A stretch of 64,000 nucleotides of DNA from Castellaniella sp035707805. Its GTDB lineage: Bacteria > Pseudomonadota > Gammaproteobacteria > Burkholderiales > Burkholderiaceae_B. Below, in pieces: positions 26,462 to 34,462 of this stretch. Location: NCBI GenBank assembly GCA_035707805.1, contig DASSTS010000051.1, positions 129,662-193,661 of the forward strand. The letters run 5' to 3'. Position numbers and translations under genes: made by a program. Positions within the stretch are counted from its first letter, which is position 1. Each line of letters starts with the position of its first letter. Under the pieces are notes generated by a model. That model did not search any database and was not told the origin of the DNA. It saw nothing but the letters and a program-made list of their open reading frames with translations.

Positions 26462-26740
26462 ATGGTCAAGGAAAAAACCGCATTGTGCACGGATCCCTCG
26501 CAGGCCGGCGCGGCGATGCCGCAGGACTTCGAGTCGGCGCTGGCCGAGCTGGAATCCCTGGCGGCCCGCATGAGCGACGGCGATCTCGGCCTCGAGGAAT
26601 CCATCGCGCTCTACCAGCGCGGGGTGGCCCTGGCGCGGGTGTGCCAGCAGCGGCTCGATGCCGCCGAACAGCAGGTACGGGTCTTGCAGGGCCAGTTGCT
26701 CGAGCCTCTCGAAGGCGCGCCCGGGCAGGAAACGTCATGA
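26462..26740 (+). CDS. xseB: Exodeoxyribonuclease VII small subunit
   Basis: XseB is the small subunit that, in several copies, completes the single-strand-specific exonuclease VII with XseA. The 92-residue product has the family core DFESALAELESLAARM, then LGLEESIALYQRG and RLDAAEQQVRVL in a predicted helical hairpin. I chose ATG 26462, which leaves an 18-residue non-conserved N-terminus; ATG 26516 (MPQDFESAL) is also possible. The stop overlaps the ispA start (ATGA). The xseA gene is not in the window. xseB-ispA-dxs order is standard in proteobacteria. Confidence 0.9.
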   Translation: MVKEKTALCTDPSQAGAAMPQDFESALAELESLAARMSDGDLGLEESIALYQRGVALARVCQQRLDAAEQQVRVLQGQLLEPLEGAPGQETS

Positions 26741-27654
26741 TCTCGTCTTCCGGCGGTTTCGACCAGTGGCTGCGGGATGCCGTGGACCACGTCGGCGCGG
26801 TGCTGGGCGAACTCCTGCCCACCCCCGACGACGGCCCCGCGCGCCTGCACGAGGCCATGCGCTACGCGGCGCTGGGCCCCGGCAAGCGGATCCGCGCCGC
26901 CCTGGTCTATGCGGCCGGCGAGGCCAGTTGCGCCCCGGGCGTGGCGACCGCGGCCCAGGACCTGGCGCTGGACGGCGCCGCCGCGGCCGTCGAACTCGTC
27001 CATGCCTATTCCCTGATCCACGACGACCTGCCGTGCATGGACGACGACGACCTGCGGCGCGGGCGGCCCACCGTCCACCGGCAGTTCGACGACGAGGCCC
27101 TGGCCATGCTGGCGGGCGACGCCCTGCAGCCCCTGGCCTTCGATTGCCTGGCGCAGATGCCCATCGCGCCGGCCCTGGTCGTGCAGGCCGTGCAGCTGCT
27201 GGCCCGCGCGGCCGGCAGCGAGGGCATGGTCGGCGGCCAGGCCATCGACTGCGCCAGCGTGGGCCATGCCCTGTCCGTCGAGGCGCTGCAACGCATGCAC
27301 CGCATGAAGACCGGCGCCATGCTCGAGGCCAGCGTGCTGCTGGGCGGGGTGGTGGCGGGGGCCAGTTCCACCGTGCGCGCCGGGCTGGAGTCCTACGCCG
27401 CCGCGATGGGGCTCGCCTTCCAGGTGGTCGATGATATCCTGGACGTGACGGCCGATTCCGCCACCTTGGGCAAGACCGCCGGCAAGGATGCCGCCCAGGG
27501 CAAGCCCACCTATGTCTCCATCATGGGGCTCGAGGCTTCCCGCGAACTGCTGCTGAGCCTGCGCGAGCAGGCCCACGAAGCCCTGCTGCCGCTGGGGCCG
27601 CCGGCCTGCCGGCTGCGCGAGCTGGCCGATTACATCATTGGCCGGACCCATTGA
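26737..27654 (+). CDS. ispA: Farnesyl diphosphate synthase (short-chain trans-prenyltransferase)
   Basis: IspA condenses dimethylallyl diphosphate with two isopentenyl diphosphates to farnesyl diphosphate. The 305-residue enzyme contains the first Asp-rich motif DDLPCMDDDDLRRGRPT near residue 95 and the second DDILD near residue 233, with GKRIRAALVYAAGE and KTGAMLEASVLLGG in between. Length is typical (299 in E. coli). Coupled to xseB by a four-base overlap. Its product can feed ubiquinone, undecaprenyl phosphate and, in this window, the HpnCDE squalene route. Confidence 0.95.
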   Translation: MISSSGGFDQWLRDAVDHVGAVLGELLPTPDDGPARLHEAMRYAALGPGKRIRAALVYAAGEASCAPGVATAAQDLALDGAAAAVELVHAYSLIHDDLPCMDDDDLRRGRPTVHRQFDDEALAMLAGDALQPLAFDCLAQMPIAPALVVQAVQLLARAAGSEGMVGGQAIDCASVGHALSVEALQRMHRMKTGAMLEASVLLGGVVAGASSTVRAGLESYAAAMGLAFQVVDDILDVTADSATLGKTAGKDAAQGKPTYVSIMGLEASRELLLSLREQAHEALLPLGPPACRLRELADYIIGRTH

Positions 27655-27686
27655 CGCGCGGGCCGGGCAACCATGAAGAAGGCATG

Positions 27687-29546
27687 ATGACGACTCTACT
27701 GGAAGGGATCAATGCGCCGGCGCAGTTGCGCCGGCTGGACCGCCGCGAACTGAAGGACGTGGCCGACGAGCTGCGCGCCTTCGTCCTGGATTCGGTCGCC
27801 CGCACGGGCGGGCACCTGTCCTCGAACCTCGGGACGGTCGAGCTGACGCTGGCCCTGCATTATGTCTTCAATACCCCGCAGGACCGCCTCGTCTGGGACG
27901 TGGGCCACCAGTCCTATCCGCACAAGATCCTGACGGGCCGGCGCGAGGCCATGGCGGGGCTGCGCCAGCAGGGCGGGATCTCGGGTTTTCCCCGGCGCAG
28001 CGAATCCCCCTACGACGCCTTCGGCACGGCGCATTCCTCGACCTCGATCTCCGCCGCGCTGGGCATGGCGGTGGCCGCGCGCAACGCCGGCATCGACCGC
28101 CAGCACATCGCGGTGATCGGCGATGGCGCCATGACGGCCGGCATGGCCTTCGAGGCGTTGAACAACGCCGGTGTGACGCCCGACGTCAACCTGCTGGTGG
28201 TGCTGAACGACAACGACATGTCGATCTCCCCGCCGGTGGGGGCGCTGAACTACTATTTCGCGCGCCTGCTGTCGGGGCAGTTCTATGCTCGCGCCAAGAT
28301 GATGGGGCGCGCGATGCTGCAGCACGTGCCGCCGGCCCTGGCGCTGGCCCGCAAGCTCGAAGGCCATGCCAAGGGCATGCTGTCGCCGGCCACGCTGTTC
28401 GAGGAACTGGGCTTCAACTACATGGGCCCGATCGATGGCCACGATCTCGAGGCCCTGATTCCGACGCTCGAGAACATCCGCGCCCTCAAGGGCCTGCAGT
28501 TCCTGCACGTCGTCACCCGCAAGGGCCAGGGCTACAAGCTCGCCGAGGCCGATCCCGTGCTGTACCACGGCCCGGGCAAGTTCGATCCCTCGGTCGGCAT
28601 CCAGAAACCCGCCCAGCCGGCGCGCCAGACCTTCACCCAGGTCTTCGGCCGCTGGCTGTGCGACATGGCCGCGGCCGACGAGCGGCTGGTGGGCATCACC
28701 CCGGCCATGCGCGAGGGCAGCGGCCTGGTGGAATTCGAACGCGCCTTTCCGCGCCGGTATTTCGACGTGGGAATCGCCGAGCAGCATGCCGTCACCTTTG
28801 CCGCGGGCCTGGCCTGCGAGGGCTGCAAGCCGGTGGTCGCCATCTATTCGACGTTCCTGCAGCGCGGCTACGACCAGCTGATCCACGACGTGGCCCTGCA
28901 GAACCTGGACGTCACCTTCGCGCTGGACCGCGCCGGCATCGTGGGCGCCGATGGCGCCACCCATGCCGGAAACTACGACATCGCCTACCTGCGCTGCGTG
29001 CCCAATATGGTGGTGGCGACCCCCTCGGACGAGCACGAGGCGCGGCTGCTGCTCAATGCCTGCTACCGGCATCCCGGCCCGGCCTCGGTGCGCTATCCGC
29101 GCGGGGCGGGGCGCGGCGCCGAGCCGGGCGACAGCCTGGATCCGGTCGAGATCGGCCGCGCCGTGGTGCGCCGCGAGGGCCGCGACGTGGCGATCCTGGC
29201 ATTCGGCACGCTGCTGCCCCAGGCGGCGCAGGCGGCCGAGGCGCTGGACGCCACGCTGGTGGACATGCGCTTCGTCAAGCCGCTGGACGAGGCGCTGCTG
29301 GCAAGCTTGGCCGGCAGCCACACGCTGTTCGTCACGCTCGAGGAGGCCGCCGTCATGGGCGGGGCCGGCAGCGCGGTGACGGAATACTTCAATCGGGAGG
29401 CGATCGTGCGCCCGGTTCTGCAGCTCGGGCTGCCGGACGAATTCATCGATCACGGGGACCAGAAGGCGATCCTGGCCGGGCTCGGCCTGGACGCCCAAGG
29501 GATCGAGGCGTCGATACGCCAGCGTTTGGAGAGGAACCATCCATGA
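27687..29546 (+). CDS. dxs: 1-deoxy-D-xylulose-5-phosphate synthase
   Basis: Dxs makes 1-deoxyxylulose 5-phosphate from pyruvate and glyceraldehyde 3-phosphate with thiamine diphosphate, the entry step of the MEP isoprenoid pathway. The 619-residue protein has GGHLSSNLGTVELTLALHY near its start, the ThDP motif GDGAMTAGMAFEALNNAG, and the pyrimidine-domain segment FPRRYFDVGIAEQHAVTFA. I chose the second of two adjacent ATGs (27687), four bases after AGAAGG. The frame extends upstream to a TTG with no support. The stop overlaps folE2 (ATGA). Confidence 0.95.
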   Translation: MTTLLEGINAPAQLRRLDRRELKDVADELRAFVLDSVARTGGHLSSNLGTVELTLALHYVFNTPQDRLVWDVGHQSYPHKILTGRREAMAGLRQQGGISGFPRRSESPYDAFGTAHSSTSISAALGMAVAARNAGIDRQHIAVIGDGAMTAGMAFEALNNAGVTPDVNLLVVLNDNDMSISPPVGALNYYFARLLSGQFYARAKMMGRAMLQHVPPALALARKLEGHAKGMLSPATLFEELGFNYMGPIDGHDLEALIPTLENIRALKGLQFLHVVTRKGQGYKLAEADPVLYHGPGKFDPSVGIQKPAQPARQTFTQVFGRWLCDMAAADERLVGITPAMREGSGLVEFERAFPRRYFDVGIAEQHAVTFAAGLACEGCKPVVAIYSTFLQRGYDQLIHDVALQNLDVTFALDRAGIVGADGATHAGNYDIAYLRCVPNMVVATPSDEHEARLLLNACYRHPGPASVRYPRGAGRGAEPGDSLDPVEIGRAVVRREGRDVAILAFGTLLPQAAQAAEALDATLVDMRFVKPLDEALLASLAGSHTLFVTLEEAAVMGGAGSAVTEYFNREAIVRPVLQLGLPDEFIDHGDQKAILAGLGLDAQGIEASIRQRLERNHP

Positions 29547-30352
29547 ATACGGTGCTCGATCCGGTGGCCATCGCCATGCCGGATGTGCAAAGCGGGGCCG
29601 ACACCCGGCACATCGCCATCCAGCGGGTGGGGGTGCGCGGCGTGCGCCACCCGCTGCTGGTGGCCACCGCCGGCCAGCCGCAGGCCACCATTGCCGACTG
29701 GGAAATGACCGTGGCGCTGCCCGCCGAGGAAAAGGGCACCCACATGTCGCGCTTCATCGCGCTGCTGGAATCCCACCGCACCCAGGCCCTGGATCCGGCG
29801 GCGATGGCGCGCATGGCGGTCGCCATGCTCGACCACCTGCAGGCCGAGGCGGGCGACGTCACGGCCCGCTTTCCCTATTTCCTGGAAAAGGCGGCCCCCG
29901 TGTCCGGCGTGCGCAGCCTGATGGACTACCAGGTCCGCTGGACGGTGCGCGCCCGCCGCGGCCAGCCGCCCGGGTTCTCCCTCGAGGTCCAGGTGCCGGT
30001 GACCAGCCTGTGCCCGTGCTCCAAGGCGATTTCCGAGTACGGCGCCCATAATCAGCGCTCGCACGTCACGGTGCGCCTGGATTGCGCCGCCGGCCAGGCG
30101 CCGACGCTCGACGAGCTGATTCCCCGCATCGAGGCCCAGGCCTCGTCCGAGCTCTGGGGCCTGCTCAAGCGCGCCGACGAGAAATTCGTCACCGAGCGCG
30201 CCTACGAGAATCCGAAGTTCGTCGAGGACCTGGTGCGCGACGTCGCCGTCATGCTGCAGCGCCTGCCGGGCGTGCTCGCCTACGAGGTCGAGGCGGAGAA
30301 CTTCGAGTCGATCCACAACCATTCCGCCTACGCGGTAGTGCGCAGCGCCTAG
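29543..30352 (+). CDS. folE2: GTP cyclohydrolase FolE2 (type IB)
   Basis: FolE2 converts GTP to 7,8-dihydroneopterin triphosphate for folate (and queuosine) synthesis and can replace zinc-dependent FolE when zinc is scarce. The 269-residue product shows the COG1469 signature: DWEMTVALPAEEKGTHMSRF, VPVTSLCPCSKAISEYGAHN with the conserved Cys pair, and ENFESIHNHSAYAVV at the C-terminus. Whether folE exists elsewhere is not visible. It overlaps the dxs stop by four bases. No zinc-regulator (Zur) site is apparent, and it belongs to the isoprenoid operon here. Confidence 0.94.
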   Translation: MNTVLDPVAIAMPDVQSGADTRHIAIQRVGVRGVRHPLLVATAGQPQATIADWEMTVALPAEEKGTHMSRFIALLESHRTQALDPAAMARMAVAMLDHLQAEAGDVTARFPYFLEKAAPVSGVRSLMDYQVRWTVRARRGQPPGFSLEVQVPVTSLCPCSKAISEYGAHNQRSHVTVRLDCAAGQAPTLDELIPRIEAQASSELWGLLKRADEKFVTERAYENPKFVEDLVRDVAVMLQRLPGVLAYEVEAENFESIHNHSAYAVVRSA

Positions 30353-30358
30353 GCGATG

Positions 30359-30367
30359 TGCTAGAAT
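30359..30367 (+). promoter_or_regulatory. Extended -10 promoter of the rpsF operon
   Basis: TGCTAGAAT at 30359-30367 fits an extended -10 (TGn plus TAGAAT). It begins seven bases after folE2 ends. No strong -35 is seen. A start near 30374 gives a leader of about 100 nt to rpsF with GC-rich hairpin potential (CCCGC/GCGGG around 30399-30415). Confidence 0.6.
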
Positions 30368-30476
30368 GCCGGGTTACTTGCTCGACCGTTGCCTGGATCC
30401 CGCCGCATACGCGGGGCGGATCGTCAGTGCCGGCGGGCTGTCTGTCAACATCGCAGATATCCACAAGGAGTCATTC

Positions 30477-30845
30477 ATGCGTCACTACGAAGTAGTGTTT
30501 ATCGTGCATCCCGATCAGAGCGAGCAGGTGCCCGCCATGATCGAGCGCTACCAGACCATGGTCACGACCAACGGCGGCCAGATCCACCGCGTCGAGGACT
30601 GGGGCCGCCGCCAGCTGGCCTACCCGATCCAGAAGCTCGTCAAGGCCCACTACGTGTGCTTCAACATCGAGTGCGGCCAGGCCGCGCTGGACGAACTGGA
30701 ACACTCGTTCCGCTACAACGACGCCATCCTGCGTCACCTGTTCATCAAGACCAAGCACGCCCACACCGAACCGTCGATCATGATGAAGTCGGTGGAACGC
30801 GAAGAGGCCCGCAAGGCCTCCGCCGAGTCCTCCTCGAACTCCTGA
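30477..30845 (+). CDS. rpsF: 30S ribosomal protein S6
   Basis: The 122-residue protein matches S6: MRHYEVVFIVHPDQSEQVP at the start, RVEDWGRRQLAYPIQKL in the middle and ILRHLFIKTKHAHTEPS before a short Ser/Glu-rich tail that resembles the polyglutamylated end of E. coli S6. S6 binds S18 in the 30S platform. AAGGAG is at 30465-30470. It heads the rpsF-priB-rpsR-rplI unit. Confidence 0.97.
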   Translation: MRHYEVVFIVHPDQSEQVPAMIERYQTMVTTNGGQIHRVEDWGRRQLAYPIQKLVKAHYVCFNIECGQAALDELEHSFRYNDAILRHLFIKTKHAHTEPSIMMKSVEREEARKASAESSSNS

Positions 30846-30864
30846 TCCGGCGCTCGCGCGATCC

Positions 30865-31158
30865 GTGAACCGAGTCGAGCTGGCCGCGCATCTGACCGAG
30901 ATTCCGCCCTTGCGCCACACGCCGGCAGGTCTGCCCGTGCTGCAGGTGCAAATGGCCCATGAATCCCAGGTGCTCGAAGCCGGACTTCCCCGCACGGTTT
31001 CCATGGAACTGAAAGCGGTGGCGCTGGGAGACGTCGCTCTGGCACTGGCCAAGGCCCCCGTGGGCAGTCCCGTGCGAATCGTCGGTTTCCTGGCCCCCCA
31101 GCGGCAGGGATCGGATCGGCTGGTGTTGCATATCCAGCAGCTTGTGCAGGCACATTGA
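30865..31158 (+). CDS. priB: Primosomal replication protein N (PriB)
   Basis: PriB is a small OB-fold protein that joins PriA at stalled forks to reload DnaB. The 97-residue product starts at GTG 30865 (MNRVELAAHLTEIPPLRHTP) and has PAGLPVLQVQMAHESQVLEA and VRIVGFLAPQRQGSDRLVLH, the usual beta strands. The place between rpsF and rpsR is the conserved location of priB. No good ribosome site precedes the GTG, so it may depend on coupling to rpsF, 19 bases upstream. Confidence 0.93.
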   Translation: MNRVELAAHLTEIPPLRHTPAGLPVLQVQMAHESQVLEAGLPRTVSMELKAVALGDVALALAKAPVGSPVRIVGFLAPQRQGSDRLVLHIQQLVQAH

Positions 31159-31203
31159 ATGAACCCCCCGGGCACGGCCCGGCATCAGACAAAGGCAAAC
31201 ATC

Positions 31204-31476
31204 ATGGCTTACTTCAAGAAGTCGAAAGAGAAACGCAAATTCGGGCAACAGAATCCGCTGTTCAAGCGCCGCAAGTTCTGCCGCTTCACGGTCGCCAAGG
31301 TCGAGGAAATCGACTACAAGGACCTGGACACCCTGCGTGATTTCATCCAGGAAAACGGCAAGATCATCCCGGCCCGCCTGACCGGCACCAAGGCCCACTA
31401 CCAGCGCCAGCTGGACACCGCCATCAAGCGCGCGCGCTTCCTGGCGCTGTTGCCGTACACCGACAACCACAACTAA
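31204..31476 (+). CDS. rpsR: 30S ribosomal protein S18
   Basis: The 90-residue basic protein contains KRRKFCRFTVAKVEEIDYKD and the C-terminal ARLTGTKAHYQRQLDTAIKR, ARFLALLPY, all diagnostic of S18, the partner of S6. One Cys is retained, as in forms that do not lack the zinc-free motif. AAAGG precedes ATG 31204. In the gap after priB a 6-bp stem (CCGGGC/GCCCGG, 31168-31182) could slow or protect the transcript. Confidence 0.97.
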   Translation: MAYFKKSKEKRKFGQQNPLFKRRKFCRFTVAKVEEIDYKDLDTLRDFIQENGKIIPARLTGTKAHYQRQLDTAIKRARFLALLPYTDNHN

Positions 31477-31491
31477 ACCGAGGTCCCCGTC

Positions 31492-31947
31492 ATGCAAGTC
31501 ATTCTGCTTGAAAAAGTCGTCAATCTCGGGAACCTGGGTGACGTGGTGCGTGTGCGCGATGGCTACGCCCGCAACTACCTGATTCCCCAAAAGATCGCCC
31601 GCCGCGCGACCGACGCCGCCCTGAAGGAATTCGAGGCCCGCCGCGCCGAGCTCGAAAAGCACCAGGCCGAAAAGCTGGCCGCCGCCCAGGCGCTGTCCGA
31701 AAAGCTGCACGGCTACGCCCTGGTCATCAGCCAGAAGGCCGGCGTCGACGGCCGCCTGTTCGGCTCCGTGACCAACATGGACGTGGCCAAGGCCCTGCAG
31801 GACGCCGGTTTCACCGACGTCCACAAGGGCCAGGTCCGCATGCCCGACGGCGCCATCAAGGCCGTGGGCGAGTTCCCGCTGCAGGTTGCGCTGCACGCCG
31901 ACGTGGTGGCCGACGTCACCCTGACGGTGCAGGGCGAAATGGCCTGA
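31492..31947 (+). CDS. rplI: 50S ribosomal protein L9
   Basis: The 151-residue protein has the L9 N-terminal domain (MQVILLEKVVNLGNLGDVV, then VRDGYARNYLIPQKIA), the long connecting helix rich in Glu/Lys/Ala, and the C-terminal domain (VDGRLFGSVTNMDVAKAL). Length is 149 in E. coli. It follows rpsR by 15 bases. A strong hairpin with a T run begins 58 bases after the stop, so the ribosomal unit ends here. Confidence 0.97.
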   Translation: MQVILLEKVVNLGNLGDVVRVRDGYARNYLIPQKIARRATDAALKEFEARRAELEKHQAEKLAAAQALSEKLHGYALVISQKAGVDGRLFGSVTNMDVAKALQDAGFTDVHKGQVRMPDGAIKAVGEFPLQVALHADVVADVTLTVQGEMA

Positions 31948-32005
31948 TGCCATTTCCGCCTGCCGTGCTACATTCCTTCCTGGAATGAATGGCAGGGCAA
32001 GCTTC

Positions 32006-32032
32006 AAAGGCCGGCACCATGCCGGCCTTTTT
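32006..32032 (+). terminator. Intrinsic terminator between rplI and dnaB
   Basis: AAAGGCCGGC (32006-32015) pairs perfectly with GCCGGCCTTT (32021-32030) around a five-base loop; the run of T extends to 32032. It separates the ribosomal protein unit from dnaB, whose GTG start is 22 bases downstream, and may allow partial read-through. Confidence 0.8.
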
Positions 32033-32053
32033 CATGGAACCGAGGATCTCTGG

Positions 32054-33427
32054 GTGGAAATCGAAACCGACAAGCAGCTGGATTATCTGCGGGTGCCCCC
32101 GCATTCGATCGAGGCCGAACAGTCGGTGCTGGGCGGCCTGCTGCTGGACAACGCCGCCTTCGACCGGATCGCGGACGTCCTGACCGAGGACGATTTCTAC
32201 CGCTTCGACCACCGCCTGATCTGGCAGCACATCACCCGCCTGGTGGCCCTTGCGCGCCCGGCCGACGTCATCACCGTCCATGAGTCGCTCAGCACTTCCG
32301 GCAAGGCCGAGGACTGCGGCGGCCTGCCGTACCTGAACGCCCTGGCGCACAACACGCCATCGGCCGCCAACATCCGCCGCTACGCCGAGATCGTGCGAGA
32401 ACGGTCCATGCTGCGCAAGCTGGTCTCCATCAGCGACGAGATATCGGCGGCGGCGTTCAATCCGCAGGGCAAGGAAGCCCGCCAGATCCTCGACGAGGCC
32501 GAATCCCGCGTCTTCCAGATCGCCCAGGAAGGCGCGCGCGGCATGGCCGGCTTCCAGGAGATCCGGCCGCTGCTCGCGCAGGTGGTCGAGCGCATCGACG
32601 AGCTCTATCACCGCGAGGGCGATTCCGACGTCACCGGCGTGCCCACGGGCTTCGACGATCTGGACCGCATGACCTCGGGCCTGCAGCCCGGCGACCTGGT
32701 GATCGTGGCGGGGCGCCCGTCCATGGGCAAGACCTCGTTTTCCATGAACATCGGCGAGCACGTGGCCATCGAGCAGGGCCTGCCGGTGGCGGTGTTCTCC
32801 ATGGAAATGGGCGCTGTGCAGCTGGCCATGCGCATGATCGGCTCGGTGGGCATGCTGGACCAGCACCGCATGCGCACGGGCAAGCTGAACCAGGACGACT
32901 GGCCGCGCCTGACGCACGCCGTACAGAAGGTCGAGCAGGCCCAGATCTACATCGACGAGACGCCCGCCCTGACCTCGATGGAGGTCCGCGCCCGCGCGCG
33001 GCGGCTGTCGCGCCAGTGCGGCCAGCTCGGACTGATCGTCATCGACTACATCCAGCTCATGTCCGGCAGCGGAGGGGGGGAGAACCGCGCCACCGAGATC
33101 TCGGAGATCAGCCGTTCGCTCAAGGGCCTGGCCAAGGAGCTGAACTGCCCCCTGATCGCGCTGTCGCAGCTCAACCGCAGCCTCGAACAGCGCCCCAACA
33201 AGCGTCCGGTCATGAGCGACCTGCGCGAATCCGGCGCCATCGAGCAAGACGCCGATGTGATCATCTTCATCTACCGCGACGAGGTCTACAACCCCGACTC
33301 GCCGGACAAGGGCACCGCCGAGATCATCATCGGCAAGCAGCGTAACGGCCCCATCGGCACGGTGCGCCTGACCTTCCAGGGCGCCAGCACGCGGTTCCTG
33401 AATTTCTCGGCGGCGCCGTCGTTCTGA
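32054..33427 (+). CDS. dnaB: Replicative DNA helicase DnaB
   Basis: The 457-residue hexameric helicase has the N-terminal domain (LRVPPHSIEAEQSVLGGLLL) and the RecA-like C-terminal domain with Walker A GRPSMGKTSFS, Walker B LIVIDYIQLMSG and SDLRESGAIEQDADVI. I start it at GTG 32054, eight bases after GAGG, because homologues begin about ten residues before LRVPPHS; the frame can be extended to an ATG at 31985, but that extension would be encoded by the terminator hairpin. The long internal intein insertion seen in some dnaB genes is absent. Confidence 0.95.
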   Translation: MEIETDKQLDYLRVPPHSIEAEQSVLGGLLLDNAAFDRIADVLTEDDFYRFDHRLIWQHITRLVALARPADVITVHESLSTSGKAEDCGGLPYLNALAHNTPSAANIRRYAEIVRERSMLRKLVSISDEISAAAFNPQGKEARQILDEAESRVFQIAQEGARGMAGFQEIRPLLAQVVERIDELYHREGDSDVTGVPTGFDDLDRMTSGLQPGDLVIVAGRPSMGKTSFSMNIGEHVAIEQGLPVAVFSMEMGAVQLAMRMIGSVGMLDQHRMRTGKLNQDDWPRLTHAVQKVEQAQIYIDETPALTSMEVRARARRLSRQCGQLGLIVIDYIQLMSGSGGGENRATEISEISRSLKGLAKELNCPLIALSQLNRSLEQRPNKRPVMSDLRESGAIEQDADVIIFIYRDEVYNPDSPDKGTAEIIIGKQRNGPIGTVRLTFQGASTRFLNFSAAPSF

Positions 33428-33442
33428 GGCCGCCGGGCCTCA
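33425..33442. terminator. Hairpin containing both stops of dnaB and pdxA
   Basis: TGAGGCC (33425-33431) and GGCCTCA (33436-33442) form a perfect 7-bp stem with a four-base loop. The dnaB TGA opens the left arm and the pdxA stop (TCA on this strand) closes the right arm. There is no T run on either side. Confidence 0.45.
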
Positions 33443-34462
33443 GGCGCCGCCCGTCATCCGCAGGGCCATGCGCAGGGCGGCCCGCAGGGACGCGGGGTCG
33501 GCGATGCCCTGGCCCGCGATGTCGAAGGCCGTGCCGTGGTCCACGCTGGTGCGCACGAAGGGCAGGCCGACCGTCACGTTGACGCCCTCGTCCAGCCCCA
33601 GGTATTTCACCGGGATCAGCCCCTGGTCGTGGTACTGGGCGACGACGATGTCGAACTCGCCCTGGCGCGCCCGCATGAAAACCGTATCCCCCGGCCAGGG
33701 GCCGGAGGCGTCCAGCCCCTCGGCCCGCGCCTGCTCGACTGCGGGGCGGATGTGGCGGGCTTCCTCGTCGCCGAAGGCGCCGCCTTCGCCGGCGTGGGGG
33801 TTCAGGCCCGCCACGGCGATGCGCGGCCGCGCGATGCCGGACTGCCGGCAGGCCAGGTCCGCCAGGCGGATCGCCCGCAGTTCCGCCGCCTGGCTGATGG
33901 CCGCCGGCACCTCGGCCAGGGCCATGTGGATGGTCACCAGCAGGACGCGCAGTTCGTCGTTGGCGAGCATCATGGCGTAGTCGGCCGTGCCGGTGCGTTC
34001 GGCGAGGATCTCCGTGTGTCCCGGAAAATCGGCCCCCCCGGCGTGCATGGCGCCCTTGTGCAGCGGCGCCGTCACCAGCGCCCGCAGGCGCCCGGCCAGG
34101 GCGTCGTCGATGGCATGGCACAGGTATTCGTAGGCGCCGCGCCCCGCCCGGGCGTCGACCCGGCCCGGGGGCAGGTCCTCGGGCAGGGGCTGCCAGCGGT
34201 TGAGCACGCCGATGGTCCCGGAGGTCGTGCCCGGTCCCGGCGCCTCCAGCGCCTCGATCCGCAGCGAGGCGTCCAGGCCCAGGGCGCGGCAGGCGCGCGC
34301 CAGGGCGCCGGCATCGCCGTAGACCACCGCCGGATGCGGCAGGCCCTCGGCGAACAATCGTACGATCAGTTCCGGGCCGATGCCCGCGGCATCCCCCAGC
34401 GTGAATGCCAGCGGCAGGCGCGCGCGCGCCGGGCCGCCGACCTCAGAGGGCATCGCTGGCAT
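33440..34462 (-). CDS. pdxA: 4-hydroxythreonine-4-phosphate dehydrogenase
   Basis: PdxA oxidises 4-phosphohydroxy-L-threonine in the DXP-dependent pyridoxal phosphate pathway, which also uses the Dxs product made in this window. The 340-residue product has FTLGDAAGIGPELIVRL, TAPLHKGAMHAGG with metal-binding His, FPGHTEILAE, HMALAEVPAAI and VAQYHDQGLIPVKYL. The second motif and the His/Asp metal ligands are intact. The start (ATG 34462 or 34453) overlaps the end of phoH by about 10-20 bases; no ribosome site is clear, so coupling is likely. Confidence 0.93.
   Translation of the reverse strand: MPAMPSEVGGPARARLPLAFTLGDAAGIGPELIVRLFAEGLPHPAVVYGDAGALARACRALGLDASLRIEALEAPGPGTTSGTIGVLNRWQPLPEDLPPGRVDARAGRGAYEYLCHAIDDALAGRLRALVTAPLHKGAMHAGGADFPGHTEILAERTGTADYAMMLANDELRVLLVTIHMALAEVPAAISQAAELRAIRLADLACRQSGIARPRIAVAGLNPHAGEGGAFGDEEARHIRPAVEQARAEGLDASGPWPGDTVFMRARQGEFDIVVAQYHDQGLIPVKYLGLDEGVNVTVGLPFVRTSVDHGTAFDIAGQGIADPASLRAALRMALRMTGGA

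Noticed and set aside
31985..32053. Upstream ATG extension of dnaB
   Set aside because: The extra 23 residues would be encoded by the rplI terminator hairpin and do not resemble DnaB; GTG 32054 has a proper ribosome site.
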